From the NCBI RefSeq assembly GCF_032362555.1, contig NC_083526.1:5166001-5230000 (forward strand): a DNA stretch of 64,000 nt. Reading direction: 5' to 3'. Source of the DNA: Amyelois transitella (lineage: Eukaryota; Arthropoda; Insecta; Lepidoptera; Pyralidae). The notes beneath the pieces are model-generated. The model did not search any database. It was not told the DNA's origin and worked only from the letters and a program-made list of their open reading frames with translations. Both the position numbers and the translations under genes were made by a program. This document shows positions 52,231 to 63,636 of the stretch, in pieces (position 1 is the first letter of the stretch; every line of letters starts with the position of its first letter).

Positions 52231-52508
52231 GTGCCGTGTGGTCCCCGGCACCAATACAAAAAAGAATGGGACCACTCCATGTCTTTCCCATGGATGTCGT
52301 AAAAGGCGACTAAGGGATAGGCTTACATACTTGGGATTCATTTTTAGGCGATAGGCTAGCAACCTGTTAGGTACTATTTGAATCTCAATTCTATCTGAAA
52401 GCCAAATAGCTGAACGTGGCCTATCAGTCTTTACAAGACTGTTGGCTCTGTCTACCTCGCAACGGATATAGACGTGATTAAAATGTATGTATGTATGTAT
52501 GTATGTAT
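52231..52508 (+). repeat. R280 retroposon, full length
   Basis: 'gtgccgtgtggtccccggc' to a long (TATG)n tail. Confidence 0.8.
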
Positions 52509-53519
52509 TTATTAAACTTTTCTTACTTATAAATACACAACAATTTTTTTTCACTTAGTGCAATAACCATGTCAAAACATGGCTATGTTCCTCTGCCCGT
52601 TTACAGGGTTAGGGAGGTCAGGCTTTGTTTTATTACCTCACTTACCCAATATTAGTAAAATAAGAATATTTAATCGTTATTAATTTTACAATTTACAGGG
52701 CTTCACAATTTATAAATTACGAGATTTATTCTTTTCTCTTTTTATTATAATAAACAGTTTGAATACTGGACTAAGGTCTGGATTATTTCTAGGATTTTAT
52801 AAAATTATGAAAATATGTTGACAAGCAAATTTTACGATCCAAGCAATATGACTGAGTTAAATAAGTACATATGTACGGCTAATGACATGATGTAGTCTCT
52901 GCATACCTCTCCGGAAAAGTGGTGTGATTTTATGTAGGTATGCATATTATCAAACTTGAGTGAACCCCGATCGACAATATCATGTCCCATCCCTTCAGTA
53001 ATACAAGGTAATGATTATTGAGTATTGTGTTCGTAGAGTTCTGCGGAACCCAACGGACCAAATCGTAAAACACGCAGTTATTTTATTTCGCATTAGTTTC
53101 AAGATGCCACAAATATGGCGCGGTGTTGTGTTATGATAAATGTGTTTATCGATAAAATAGTGTTGTGAATATACATCGGGGTGGTACGTAAATCATTTTT
53201 ATTTATGCGACTGTACTTTGTACCGTCTTATAAATCTTGTGTAGGTACGTAAGGCTTCTTAAGATACTTAGGTATATATATAATTTAACGAAATTTGTTA
53301 TGAGTGGTAAAGTGTTATCGTATTACATGAGAAAGCAATATTTATTCGTGAAGATAAGAATTATAATCTTTATAAAAAGTTCACTGTAAAATTTTATAAG
53401 TTCCAAAATTACATTATCGAATCTCAACTTTATAAACCCGGTAAAACCTCAAAATCCTGTCAAATTATCACTACAAATTTTAAAGTAAAATCTCCCTATT
53501 GTCTCTGCCTGTATATATA
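52509..53519. other. Long stretch without recognised gene
   Basis: AT-rich. A decayed RTE-like end ('tctccggaaaagtggtgtgatttt') lies near 52890-52935. Confidence 0.4.
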
Positions 53520-53650
53520 TATACCCTTATCTCGGAAAGTTGTGGTCGGATTTTGTCCCTGTTTGAAATGTTCGAAAGAGGGTTTTTTGAGGAAGGTTTT
53601 TATTTATAGGTAAATGCTACCCGTGTCAAGCCGGGGGGGAATCGCTAGTA
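53520..53650 (+). repeat. Helitron 3' end, family D
   Basis: 'taaatgctacccgtgtcaag' and 'ccggggggg' followed by a CTAG end, a known style of moth Helitron terminus. The 5' side was not identified. Confidence 0.45.
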
Positions 53651-54094
53651 GAAGAATAATCATCCAAATGGATTCAAAAGCTGAGTAATCGCGTAATAAA
53701 CTTATAAGTAAGTACACCAAAAAGAAAGTCGGGAACACTGCCATTTTGAAATCGGCAAAAAATTTTAAAAAACGAATAATACATATGTTACTTTCTATGC
53801 ATACCTTTTCAAATCGGTACACATAAAAGTGCAACAACAAGAATAACAATTTCTAGAAGTATTTCAAACAACTGAAATGGTTTGAGTCTGAAAAATGGTC
53901 TAATCCTGAGCTAGACAACGCGTCTAGTATTTATATCACCTACTTATTTTGAGCGACCGTCGTAAAAGGAAATGTTCTGTTTCCAGTGTTGAATAAAACA
54001 AAGAATAAATAATTTATTGTGTATAGGACAAATATATATACAAACTTATAGCTAGCCACGAAGTAATTTTCAGACTAACTGCTACTAGGTCTTT

Positions 54095-54195
54095 GTATCG
54101 CCTAAAAGAAGAATCGCTAGTTTATTATATTTATAGCCTATTTCTTAGTCGCCTTTACGACATGCTTTTTTATTGGTGCCGGGAACCACACGGTA
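54095..54195 (-). repeat. R280 5' fragment, reversed
   Basis: 'cgcctaaaagaagaatcgc' to 'gtgccgggaaccacacgg'. Confidence 0.6.
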
Positions 54196-54451
54196 CGCAC
54201 TTGCATTATCAACGTTCGTGAATAAGGGACATATAAACACAAATACCACACGGCGGCATTTTATGTGCAAAAAGTTTAAATAAATAAATAGATAAATAAA
54301 AACGCAATCACTTATTGATGAATACGATACGGGTAAAAAGAAATAACAAACTCCCATAAGTAATAACTCTTTCACCCAAAATACAACCAATTTCATACTA
54401 TTCATTATTTGTTTACGTCAATCAAGTTTTCACTTTCACATAGAATTTATT

Positions 54452-54660
54452 TCATTCTAATGCTTTGAATCGAATAAATTTGAACCATATTATTAGGATG
54501 TTAAGAATCACCACAAAATTTCTGACTGCAAAATGTTCAAGCATTTCACCTTCACTTGAAAAATAAAGCATCGACCTGTATTTCTCAAGTAATAAGGTTT
54601 GATTTTCTTTAATGGATTGATATTGTAACTGCAAATTAAAGTTGGCTCTCATACCGCCAT
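54452..54660 (-). CDS. Candidate 3' exon of unknown protein
   Basis: I do not recognise this product. On the minus strand an AG acceptor (TTTTTAG, near 54672) opens a frame of about 71 codons to a TGA at 54452. The sequence has even codon use and no repeat words. It contains a polar helical part (QYQSIKENQTLLLEKYRSML) and then a hydrophobic segment of about 20 residues (FVVILNILIIW), ending with basic residues, as in a tail-anchored or multi-pass membrane protein. No upstream exon was found by eye within the next 1 kb. It could also be a chance frame. Confidence 0.25.
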
Positions 54661-54785
54661 CGCATACTAAAAATAAAAGAAAAATAATAAAACTTTCGAC
54701 TATGACATTCTGTCATACACATTGACATTTCAATAACATACTTTAACGATATGAATCTTTTGATGTTTCCTTAATATGAAAATGA

Positions 54786-54841
54786 AAAAAGCGTAAATTG
54801 AGTTTATTGATAATCATCAATAAACTCAATTTACGCTTTTT
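54786..54841. repeat. Perfect 26-bp inverted repeat, 4-base loop
   Basis: 54786-54811 and 54816-54841 are exact reverse complements around AATC. No other copy was noticed in the window. Confidence 0.9.
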
Positions 54842-54974
54842 ATTCAGTTACCATAAAAAAAGATTTTTTTATGTTAAATTAACAAAAAAATCAGTTTATA
54901 TTTTTAAATCAAGTTCACATCTATAAAAATATTTATTTATTTTATAATAAAAGTCAATCATCTACAACAGGGAG

Positions 54975-55111
54975 ATGTTAGGAGTAGGTACTCGTAATCG
55001 TCGAATATACATGAAAAGAGTAATAAGTGTGGAGGAAGCGGGAGAGGTCTGTAAAGATCGTAGCAAGTGGAAATCCAGTCTCTGCCTCCCCCAATGGGAG
55101 ACAGCCGTGCT
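54975..55111 (+). repeat. RTE-like LINE 3' end, diverged
   Basis: Encodes a changed version of the RACMKRVMNVDEAKEVCRDRGKW region (RIYMKRVISVEEAGEVC). An older or related subfamily. Confidence 0.55.
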
Positions 55112-55199
55112 GTTTATCAACCAAGAGTTTATAAACTTGGTTAAGTCTATGCGAACATGTCACTATTTGACTCTCATACTCTTAAAGCTCTACAGCTGA

Positions 55200-55870
55200 A
55201 AGTGGCCTTCGATTCTTTTGGGTAAAATTGGCTTCTGCTTGGTTGAGTTCGGACCCAAGAATCTGGAAGACACCCCTGAGGGCCGTGGGAAAAAAAGCAG
55301 TTGAAACACATTATGATGCCTCTACAATCACTACAAAATCAGCATGGAAATTATGGAAAATAACAAAAAAAAACTTAAAATTAAAAGCAAAAGAAACTTA
55401 AAAAAGGTTTACAATTTAAGCTCAATCGGTTGAAGATATCTACTTCAAAATAGAGTTCAAAGATCCCACCCGGTGGCATTAACTGGCAATGAACTCGTAA
55501 AGCAAGTATGTATATATAAAAGCTTTTAAAAAGCATGTATAAATCAAAAACAACATCTATTCAATACTTCAAGTGTTCACATTTCCATTTTACCGAAACT
55601 TTTCATTGAAAATACTCTAGAATATGGTAATTATTTTTCCTAATTATTCACATTGTGTAAATTGACAATGTTCATAAATTATTCCTTTCCAGTCCTATCT
55701 AAATTTAAATTTATAATTCAAGTTCAATTTTGGATTTAAATTTCTTCATTTGCCTACAAATGCGAAGCGAGGAAATGTTCTATAAAATCAGGTCGGAATT
55801 TTTATATTAGAACCATATTGGAATAGATCTATCATTAGAGCATCCGGCTGAACTTGGCCTTTCAGCATAT
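55200..55870. other. Unassigned stretch
   Basis: No gene recognised. Possible but unsupported place for upstream exons of the candidate at 54452-54660. Confidence 0.35.
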
Positions 55871-56107
55871 ACATACATACATATGGTCACGTCTAAATCC
55901 CTTGCGGGGTAGACAGAGCCAACAGTCTTGAAAAGACTGAATGGCCACGTTTAGCTATTTGGCTTAATGATAGATTGCAAGCCCATCGCCTAAAAAAGAA
56001 TCCCAAGTTTGAAAGCCTATCACTTAGTCGCCTTTTACGACATCCATGGTAAAGAGATGGAGTGGTCCTATTCTTAATTGTAATTGGTGCCGGGAACCAC
56101 ACGGCAC
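55871..56107 (-). repeat. R280 retroposon, reversed
   Basis: Near full length, flanked on both sides by pieces of a sense R280 ('ctgaacttggcctttcag' before, 'cctttcagtctttccaagat' after). It was probably inserted into an older R280 copy. Confidence 0.75.
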
Positions 56108-56650
56108 CTTTCAGTCTTTCCAAGATTGTTGGCTCTATCTACCTCGAAAGTGATATTATATGCATACCTACTTGATATGTAAAAGTGAAAAGGACAAAGG
56201 GTTCTCTTCACGCGAGCAGAAAGCGCGATATATATAGTACGTTGTATATGTATAAATTCCTATACCAAAAATCGTAGGACGCATCTTCGAACAAAATGTC
56301 AAGGGCATGGCTGGTGTATCGCCTTTAGTCCAAAAATCATGCTTTCTCGACCACACAACTAGTCGATACAGATTCGAACCGGTTGACTTTCACCCGCAAA
56401 TATTTTAATGACGAATCAGCCATTTTGGGTGCCGTGCTCTCAAGTCGAATCCGCATCCTTATAGCAAATAAGTCACACAACGTATTTTCCTTAATCAAGC
56501 GGATTCCACACAATTTCTTACATTTTGTGCGCACCAACTCCAGAAATTGATGTTGGTAGCTAGCTATCTATTGGACATAACCTATAGGTAATTGTACACT
56601 TAGGTACACTAATCGACGAAGTACGTACGTACGACGTTTTGTAAATTTTG
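56108..56650. other. Unassigned stretch
   Basis: The open frame 56337-56537 (-) has no motif I recognise. Nothing else is supported. Confidence 0.35.
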
Positions 56651-58390
56651 TCTTCAATTATTTGTAGCTTTTAATTATGTTTTTAAGTCTGTAGCGGAAG
56701 CGATGATTCGGCTCGACCGCCACCAAAGGGAAGATCTTCCGCCAGGCTAGGTGTTATGCCTGGGGAACCGCGGCTCCGACGATCGGTCGTGTAGTCATCC
56801 CAAACTCCTTGTGTAGGAGTTGGAGCGAACGGTCAGGGTTTTTGACCCTCTTCGTTGGCTTCATCGCTGCCTACAGCTGTAGGCAGGTCAGTGGAGCGGC
56901 CGTGGCGGCCTGGATCTTCTTCTTCTTCTGTCTTCTGGGAGTTCCCATCGGCGGCGGCGTCATCACTGGGCGACGACGTCTGCCGCAAGGCAGCGAGGTG
57001 AGGGCTTCACGCGACGGTCCGGAGGGCGGGCATGGAGTGGCGCGATGCCGCGCAGGTGTTCATGTGCTGATGCGTCCGCCCTCTCGAACATCTTCGTGGC
57101 CAGCCTGGCCACAAAGTCGTCAAGGCCCTCCCACTTCAGGTCCCTGAGGATCGTCGAGTTCCTCACGTACCGCGGGGCGCCGACGACTGCTCTGAGACTG
57201 AGGTTCTCCTGGGCTCTGAGTCTTCTTCTGTTGGTCTCAGAGCAGTAGGCGTACCACGCCGGGGCCGCGTACGTGAGGCGGGATCTGATGTATGCTCGGT
57301 AGACCCCGAGCTTCGTCCTCAGGGGGAGGCTGGAGGAGAGGACTCCGTGAAGCTTCCCTCTCGCTGCCTTGGTGTTCGCGACGACGTCTCCCACGTGCTT
57401 CTTAAACGTGAGACGCCGGTCAATGGTAACTCTCAGATATTTGACGTGTGGCCGCCACGGCACCGGTTCGCCGAGCAGTCGCAGTGGAGGCGGGTGGGGT
57501 CTTGTCCCCGTCATGATCGCTTGGGTCTTGCCGACGTTCACCGAGAGCCTCCATTTGGAGAGCCAGCCCGGCAGAGCCTCGAGTGTGGGCTGCAGCCTCT
57601 TGGCGGCGTACAGCGGGCGCATGGACGACGCGTAGTACGCCGCATCGTCAGCGTACAGCGCTAGCTCCACCTGGCCGATGGCAGGGATGTCGTCGGTGAA
57701 CGCGGCGTAGCAGGCCGGGGACAGACAGCTTCCTTGTGGAACCTCCGCGCGCACAGGGCGCACGGAGGAGACGGCGTCTTCTACTGCGACATGGACTCGG
57801 CGATCCGTGAGGAAGGAGGCCAAGACCCTGACCATTCTTGGTGGCACTTGGGCCTCCGACAGCTTGTACAGCAGCCCCTCGTGCCATACCCTGTCGAAGG
57901 CCATTTCCATATCCAGGAATACGGCAGCCACGTATTCCTTCTTATTGTGGCTCTCGGACATCTTGTGGAGCAGTCTTGCGACCTGGAGCGTCGTGGAATG
58001 TTCGGGCCGAAACCCGAATTGTTCCTGTCGTGGCTCGACGAAAGGGAGCAGTCGCCGGAGGAACAGGCGCTCGAAGAGCTGCGAGAACTTGCTCAGCAGC
58101 GCGATCGGCCGGAATCCGTTGGGTCTTCGGTGATCTTTTCCCGGTTTGGGCAGCATGATGGTTCTTGCGTTTTTCCATGTAGAAGGAAAGTGACCCGAGC
58201 GCAGTATGCCATTGAAGAGGCGCGTGGTCGCCGCGATAGCTCGCGGCGGGAGATGGCGCAGCGCCTCATTGGTGATTTGGTCCGCGCCCGGGGCTTTCCT
58301 TGGCTTCAGCTTCGGCAGCATTCGCTGCACCTCGCCGGGAGAGAAGACCACCGGGTCTTCCGTCGGCTTCCGACGATGTTGAGCCGGAGC
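56650..58390 (-). mobile_element. Jockey-like LINE, 5' truncated, GC-rich
   Basis: Strong GC rise compared with its surroundings. The 5' boundary is near 58380-58400, where the RT frame meets unrelated AT-rich DNA with stops. The 3' untranslated part runs through 'gcctggcggaagatcttcc' to about 56650. The endonuclease domain and the first RT motifs are missing. Confidence 0.8.
56963..58351 (-). CDS. LINE reverse transcriptase (partial ORF2, jockey-like)
   Basis: A 462-codon open frame for the RT of a non-LTR retrotransposon. Visible in order: PRKAPGADQITNEAL (about 17-31), PKPGKDHRRPNGFRPIALLS (68-87), FGFRPEHSTT (112-121), FLDMEMAFDRVW (145-156, catalytic Asp), VPQGSCLSP (204-212) and the catalytic YADD (233-236). 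A thumb region follows, then a C-terminal RRRLRAQENLSLRAV region typical of jockey-clade elements. No frame break is seen. The first listed codon is GTG and the true start lay further upstream, since endonuclease is absent. As a 5'-truncated copy it cannot move by itself. Codon use is far more GC-rich than the cecropins. Confidence 0.88.
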   Translation of the reverse strand: MVFSPGEVQRMLPKLKPRKAPGADQITNEALRHLPPRAIAATTRLFNGILRSGHFPSTWKNARTIMLPKPGKDHRRPNGFRPIALLSKFSQLFERLFLRRLLPFVEPRQEQFGFRPEHSTTLQVARLLHKMSESHNKKEYVAAVFLDMEMAFDRVWHEGLLYKLSEAQVPPRMVRVLASFLTDRRVHVAVEDAVSSVRPVRAEVPQGSCLSPACYAAFTDDIPAIGQVELALYADDAAYYASSMRPLYAAKRLQPTLEALPGWLSKWRLSVNVGKTQAIMTGTRPHPPPLRLLGEPVPWRPHVKYLRVTIDRRLTFKKHVGDVVANTKAARGKLHGVLSSSLPLRTKLGVYRAYIRSRLTYAAPAWYAYCSETNRRRLRAQENLSLRAVVGAPRYVRNSTILRDLKWEGLDDFVARLATKMFERADASAHEHLRGIAPLHARPPDRRVKPSPRCLAADVVAQ

Positions 58391-58529
58391 TTGTATTTAT
58401 GCTCCAATCCATGAAATCTTTGCAATCGCGATTTAGATTCTTCGCTGCTATTGGCTGAGTGAGATTTCTTAGCGATAATTGACAGTTGAGACTTCGCCAC
58501 AAGTCGGTTTATGTATATTTTTTTTTATT

Positions 58530-58590
58530 ATGACAGCGACAGTTTTTCGCGCAGTAAAAACCGCGTCGCGCGTGCCGTGTTAAGAGGGCG
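58530..58590. mobile_element. GC-rich palindromic MITE fragment
   Basis: 'cagcgacagtttttcgcgc' and 'cgcgtcgcgcgtgcc' match the right half of 14520-14633. Confidence 0.45.
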
Positions 58591-59515
58591 GGAAGGCTGT
58601 GAATGTATGTACCTACGTATGTAGACTGAATAGAACAAATCACTATCATTAGAGGCCCCGGCCCGCAGTAAGTTCCTGTTTTCAAGCGCACTAACTGTTC
58701 ACTAAGTTCTGCTCAGTTCAAACATGCAAACGCGTTTCAAACTAGTTCCTTCCTATTTGAACGCTGCGCTGGCGAGAACATTTGAAAATGAATTTAACAA
58801 TCATTCAAATTCAAAATTTTTATTCATTATTATAGGATACTCCATATTGCTTCTTACATAATTGTCAAATATTTTGGTTTCACAACATTGGTTGACGTCA
58901 AAAAATCACTTAAAATTAAGTTTACTGCCGCTTCAAAGGCGTCAGTTCAGAAGAAGCGGTAACTGCACCGCAGCATTTTTTTCAACAACGTCAACTTCAC
59001 AAATATCCAAACTTAGAATAGAATGTGGAATACATTGTTCAGATTAATTCATTTATATGAGATTTTAATAATAAATAAAAAAATATATATAAATATATTT
59101 TATTTTATCATTCTACTTTGCATAGACCTAGTTAGATAAAGCCATAGTGCTTCAAGGCCTATCTGCCCTTAAAATTCGCCAAGGCTTAAGATATGGCAAC
59201 CTAAAAAAAATATGTTGCCGTTCATTTTTGTCGTGAGATGTGGATCCTAGCAACTAGCTTCATCCACATCCAAGCACTAATTAGATATTAAGTTAAAAAA
59301 AAAATATTCGCTATTGGATTATGCATTTGTCTTCCATCTCACCTAATGTTATAAGCGACGCTGAAGACGAAGATGTCTATTCAAGAAATACTCATTTTAC
59401 TTTTGATTGCTCGCGTTCAGTCTCTGAAATTATAGACGCAGGCAGTTCATTCCACATCTTAGCTTCTCGAATCGAAAAGGAACTATCGAAACGTTTAGTT
59501 TACTATACACAGGTA
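58591..59515. other. Unassigned stretch
   Basis: No gene or repeat recognised with confidence. Confidence 0.4.
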
Positions 59516-59781
59516 CTAGCTGTGCTCCCGACTTCGTCCGCGTGGAATATTTATTTTGGGCATCATTGAAGCCCTCAAGGATGAATAATTTTCCCCGTTT
59601 TTCGCACATTTTCCATTATTTCTTCGCTCCTAATAGTTGTAGCGTAATGTTATATAGCCTTAAGCCTTCCTCGATAAATGGTCTATTCAACGCAAAAAGA
59701 ATGTTTCAATTCGAACCAGTAGTGCCTGAGATTAGCGCGTTCAAACAAACAAACTCTTCAGCTTTATAATATAAGTATAGA
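59516..59781 (-). mobile_element. Helitron B, full length, reversed
   Basis: CTAG side at 59516 with 'ccgacttcgtccgcg', core, (GTTT)n remnant and 'ataagtatagat' end. Confidence 0.78.
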
Positions 59782-60058
59782 TTCCAACGACAAAAGGGTT
59801 TGACAAAAAGGTTTGTCATGTTATCTTACTTAACTAGAGTATTTCAGTCGAATATCTCGATTGATTTACTTTCTTGTGGCTTGTGGTAAAATGTTCATGG
59901 TCAACAATGTGTTAATTCAAGGGCAAGGCTATTGACCTCGTTTGGAAGACCTTTATTATGGTAATAAAACAACGTATTCTTGTTTTGCGGTAAAGTGCGT
60001 CGCGTCGTGGCCAGTTACTCTTGATTAGCTATCATTTAAATCTGTAGTTGCCGTGTGT

Positions 60059-60183
60059 GCCGTGTGGTTCCCGGCACCAATAGAAAAAAGAATGGGACCA
60101 TTCCATCTCTTTTCCATGGATGTCGTAGAAGGCGGGAGAGGCTTACAAACTTGGGATTCTTTTTAAGGCGATGGGTTAGCAAG
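60059..60183 (+). repeat. R280 5' half
   Basis: Stops at 'ggcgatgggttagcaa', where a SINE-B fragment (60184-60300) takes over. Confidence 0.65.
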
Positions 60184-60300
60184 CCTGCACATTCAGGCAA
60201 ATGGATGTGTCACATAGATCCTATAAGATAAACGCCCCCAAGCAAAGGTTGCGGAGGTCAGATGCGAGTCGCTTCATGTATATACCAATGTCGTTGAGAA
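60184..60300 (+). repeat. SINE-B body fragment
   Basis: 'gcctgcacattcaggcaaatgg' and 'gaggtcagatgcgagtcgc'. Confidence 0.55.
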
Positions 60301-60484
60301 ACCCACCCAAGAAAAATAAGGAACAGAAAAAATTGCTCAGTAATTTTCTCTGTTATTACCACCGTTATATTGATTAGTCTAATTATCGTTTTGGGTCTAA
60401 CAAATTGTATACCAACAAATCTTTGCGTGGCGTGAGGTAGAAACCATTCAATTTGTTCCTATTGAAAATTTATATTCTTACTTT

Positions 60485-60525
60485 TACTAGCTTTTACCCG
60501 CGGTTCCGCTCGCGCGAATTTACCA
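60485..60525 (-). repeat. Helitron 3' end fragment
   Basis: 'ctagcttttacccgcggttcc' with 'gctcgcgcg', a CTAG terminus with the usual GC hairpin. Nothing more of the element is seen. Confidence 0.4.
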
Positions 60526-60539
60526 CCACCTGCAAAAGA

Positions 60540-60650
60540 ACCGTGTGGTTCCCGGCACCAATACAAAAAGAATAGGACCACTCCATCTCTTTCCCATGGA
60601 TGTCGTAAAAGGCGACTAAGGGGTATGCTTACAAACTTGGGATTCATCTC
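60540..60650 (+). repeat. R280 5' part
   Basis: 'cgtgtggttcccggcacc' to 'acttgggattc'. An inverted R280 tail piece follows at 60668-60738. Confidence 0.65.
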
Positions 60651-61240
60651 GATTGGGATCATTCAACATACATACATACATATGGTCATTGGTCACGTCT
60701 ATATCCCTTGCGGGGTAGACAGAGCCAACAGTCTTCAGTTGAATTGTGATAAAAAAAAAACAATAGCTACTATGTAAAATTGCGTGTCTAGCACTCTTCA
60801 ATTTAGCATCGTAATAATGTATAATAATATTAATCAGAACAAATCAAATGAAACTACACGAATTGCGTGATAATATTCCGATAAGTGGCTATATTACACG
60901 ACAAAATAGAAAGTCATCTTAGTTTCCCACGAGGAAATCTTCTTTTATTTTATTAACAAATTTGTGTAATAAGTATCTATTATATAACTGAGTGCGTGTC
61001 TAATAATAGACTTTTTACTTTCAGAAAATGTTTATATTTTTACTTAAGTAACTGCATGAAACGAAAATTAACCTTACCCGAGCGGACGATTTTTTTGAAA
61101 TAGCTCTTAAGCTTTATTGAACCCAAAGTTATGAGAGTTTAAAAAACAAAAAAAACAGACAGCTCGGCTAGTCTTGCCAGGGGCACTACCTTGCCCCCAG
61201 AAACCTTGTAAGTAGGTATAGTAATTTGAAAATTATTCTA

Positions 61241-61499
61241 CATACATACATATTGTCTCGTCTATATCCCTTGCGGGGCAGACAGAGCCAACAGTCTTGA
61301 AAAGACTAAATGGCCACGTTCAGCTATTTGGCTTAATGATAGAATTGAGATTCAAATACTGACAGTTTGCTAGCCCATCGCCTAAAAAATAATCCCAAGT
61401 TTGTAAGACTATCCCTTAGTCGCCTTTTACGACATCCATGGAAAAGAGATGGAGTGGTCTTATTATTTTTTGTATTGGTGCCTTGAACCACACGGCACC
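61241..61499 (-). repeat. R280 retroposon, full length, reversed
   Basis: (CATA)n to 'ccttgaaccacacggcacc'. Confidence 0.78.
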
Positions 61500-62580
61500 T
61501 AATTTTATTTACTTCATTTCAATTAGATTCACAAAATTTCTGACTAACAGCTTGTAATTTATTACCGCTAAGGGCACTTATTCCCGAAGCTTTTTTTAAG
61601 GCGATTCAGCGACTTTTGAACGACTGACGAAAGTTTTGTCATTGTTTTTAAGCTTATAGGGTAATTTATGAGAACCTCTCGCGTCGGTAAACATGACTTT
61701 CTTTAAGTAGAGAGATTGTATAGTCACGACTATTAATGCTTCATTTTGACGTCTCGTTATTTATCTAAACAATGGCGTAGACAAGGTCATATACCTCAAA
61801 GATATTTACTTATATGACAGTACCTGGGTGACCGAGCTGTGCTAGGTGGAATTCAGAAAAACCATAAAAAGTAGTAAATCTTAAAAAAATTAACATCAGA
61901 AAAACTACCATATAATGGACGTTTTCATCTTATTTCGAATGAATATAAAAATAAAAATTCAAGTCATATTAAATACTTTACGTGTAGGTATTCTATCATG
62001 TTATTAATTAATTTATATTGTTTTAAGACCTTAATTATATAGTTTATATTCTTTATGAATTATATCTATCAGAATTAGCCTTTTTGAGTCTATTGGCTCT
62101 ATCTAACTCCTTAGAAATATAGACTTGATTGACTGACTTGACACAAAATTCAATCCAAAGTTTTTTGAAGATAAAGCTTCAGCTATTTTTGTAAATATAA
62201 GACTAATACAAAAAGTGTTTATTAAAAAAAACAATCATTGGTTATTAGTAATCTTGATTACAACTAGATGCTTGATCGATATACTCGCGATGGGAATGAC
62301 CCGCTATTTCCTATAAAGGTTTACAAATCTAAGACTATAATTATATCTATAAAATTATGTATTTTAAAAGCTAAAGATGATCACTAAAAACATCAAAGTC
62401 CCCAATAAATGCCACAAATTAATTGCTGCAAAATACATCACCAATTTCAGCATCTCTCTCCTAATATTGGAAATTTAATTACACATTCGTAAGCACTAAT
62501 TGCATGAACCAACTACCAAATACTCGATGTTGGTACCGAGTATTAGCCTATATTTTGGAAATCTATACTACCTATATATA
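61500..62580. other. Long AT-rich stretch without recognised gene
   Basis: Only a decayed R280 tail ('tattggctctatctaac', near 62090-62130) was recognised. Confidence 0.45.
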
Positions 62581-62584
62581 CACT

Positions 62585-62660
62585 CTGTACTAAAAATTAT
62601 AAATGCGAAACTTTGTAAGTATGCGTGGATGTGTTGTATTCTTTCACATAAAATCTAGTG
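62585..62660 (+). repeat. Helitron A 5' fragment
   Basis: 'tgtactaaaaattataaatgcg' to 'attctttcacataaaatct'. Confidence 0.45.
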
Positions 62661-62702
62661 GAAGTATTTTGAACAAATTTGATTAATGTACAAAATATAA
62701 TC

Positions 62703-62897
62703 TAAATCGTATGTTGATCAAATTAAGGACATCCTGGTCAAGGGTCAGCAGGTCAAAAGTACCAGAAACCGCCGAGCTTGCATGAAGAGAGTTGTGAATG
62801 TGGATGAAGCGAAGGAAGTATGCAGAGATCGTAGCAAGTGGAAAGAGGTAGTCTCTGCCTACCCCTCCGGGAAAGAGGCGTGATTTTATGTATGTAT
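62703..62897 (+). repeat. RTE-like LINE 3' end
   Basis: 'atgttgatcaaattaagga' through the DRSKWKEVVSAYPSGKEA-coding end and TATG tail. A 3-base insertion ('cag') lies in 'gggtcagcaggtcaaaag'. Confidence 0.65.
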
Positions 62898-62985
62898 ACA
62901 ATCTAAAGGAACGTAATGAGTACGTTGAATCCCAGAACTCCCACAGGAGTGAGTGAGATTCCCGACGGTCATGATGAGAATAGAA

Positions 62986-63085
62986 AACCCATGACAATCA
63001 GAGACAGTTCGTTTCCCATCATGCCGTGGCCGGAATTCGAACCTGGGCCCTCTGTCACAGACAAGCGCCCAACTATTACCGTCCT
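62986..63085 (-). repeat. SINE-A head fragment, decayed
   Basis: 'catgccgtggccggaattcgaacc' and 'tctgtcacagacaagcg'. Confidence 0.5.
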
Positions 63086-63515
63086 GAACAGTACCAATTA
63101 ATTAGGTAGCCCGATTTCTGGCTTGACCGCGGCATCTTACTAATTGGATCCAAACTAAATAATTTAATCCAGATCTTAAACTTTGAGTCTAGGACAAAGT
63201 GTAAGCGACAATACCTGCCTGGGGCATTGTCAATTCAAAACTTTATCTTTGCAAATTTTCCAAACGCTTTTTTGATGATTTTATGAATTTTAATCTATTC
63301 TTGAAGTAATCAAAAACTATTTTTTACTAACTTTGGAAGATGAACTGGCTAGAATTTGAAAACTGCATACTTCTTTTGCTTTTATTATCATACATCAATC
63401 TTTTCTCGCAATCTCGTCATTTCTGTGACTGTTACATAAGAGAAACTAAAATTATACTTAAAAATAAATTGATTGAAAATTAAGTTTATAATTTGTACAG
63501 TCCTTTAAATTAAGT
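63086..63515. other. Unassigned AT-rich stretch
   Basis: No gene or known repeat recognised. Confidence 0.4.
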
Positions 63516-63608
63516 TAGACAGCTGAATGTAAACTTTTTGTGTTTTCAATACTGTTGGTTCTGTGTACCTCGTAAGGGACAAAGTCGCAATAGATTATAT
63601 GTATTTAT
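63516..63608 (+). repeat. R280 tail fragment, diverged
   Basis: 'gacagctgaatgtaaac' and 'ttctgtgtacctcgtaaggg', ending 'attatatgtattta'. Confidence 0.5.
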
Positions 63609-63636
63609 GTGTGTGTACAGTATATTTCCCTGTACT

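Noticed and set aside
53604..53849. Hydrophobic 81-codon reverse frame
   Set aside because: It overlaps a Helitron 3' end and has no acceptor or conserved motif. Hydrophobicity is expected from AT-rich codons.
57734..58414. 226-codon and other plus-strand frames across the LINE
   Set aside because: GC-rich antisense shadows of the reverse transcriptase, with no domain.
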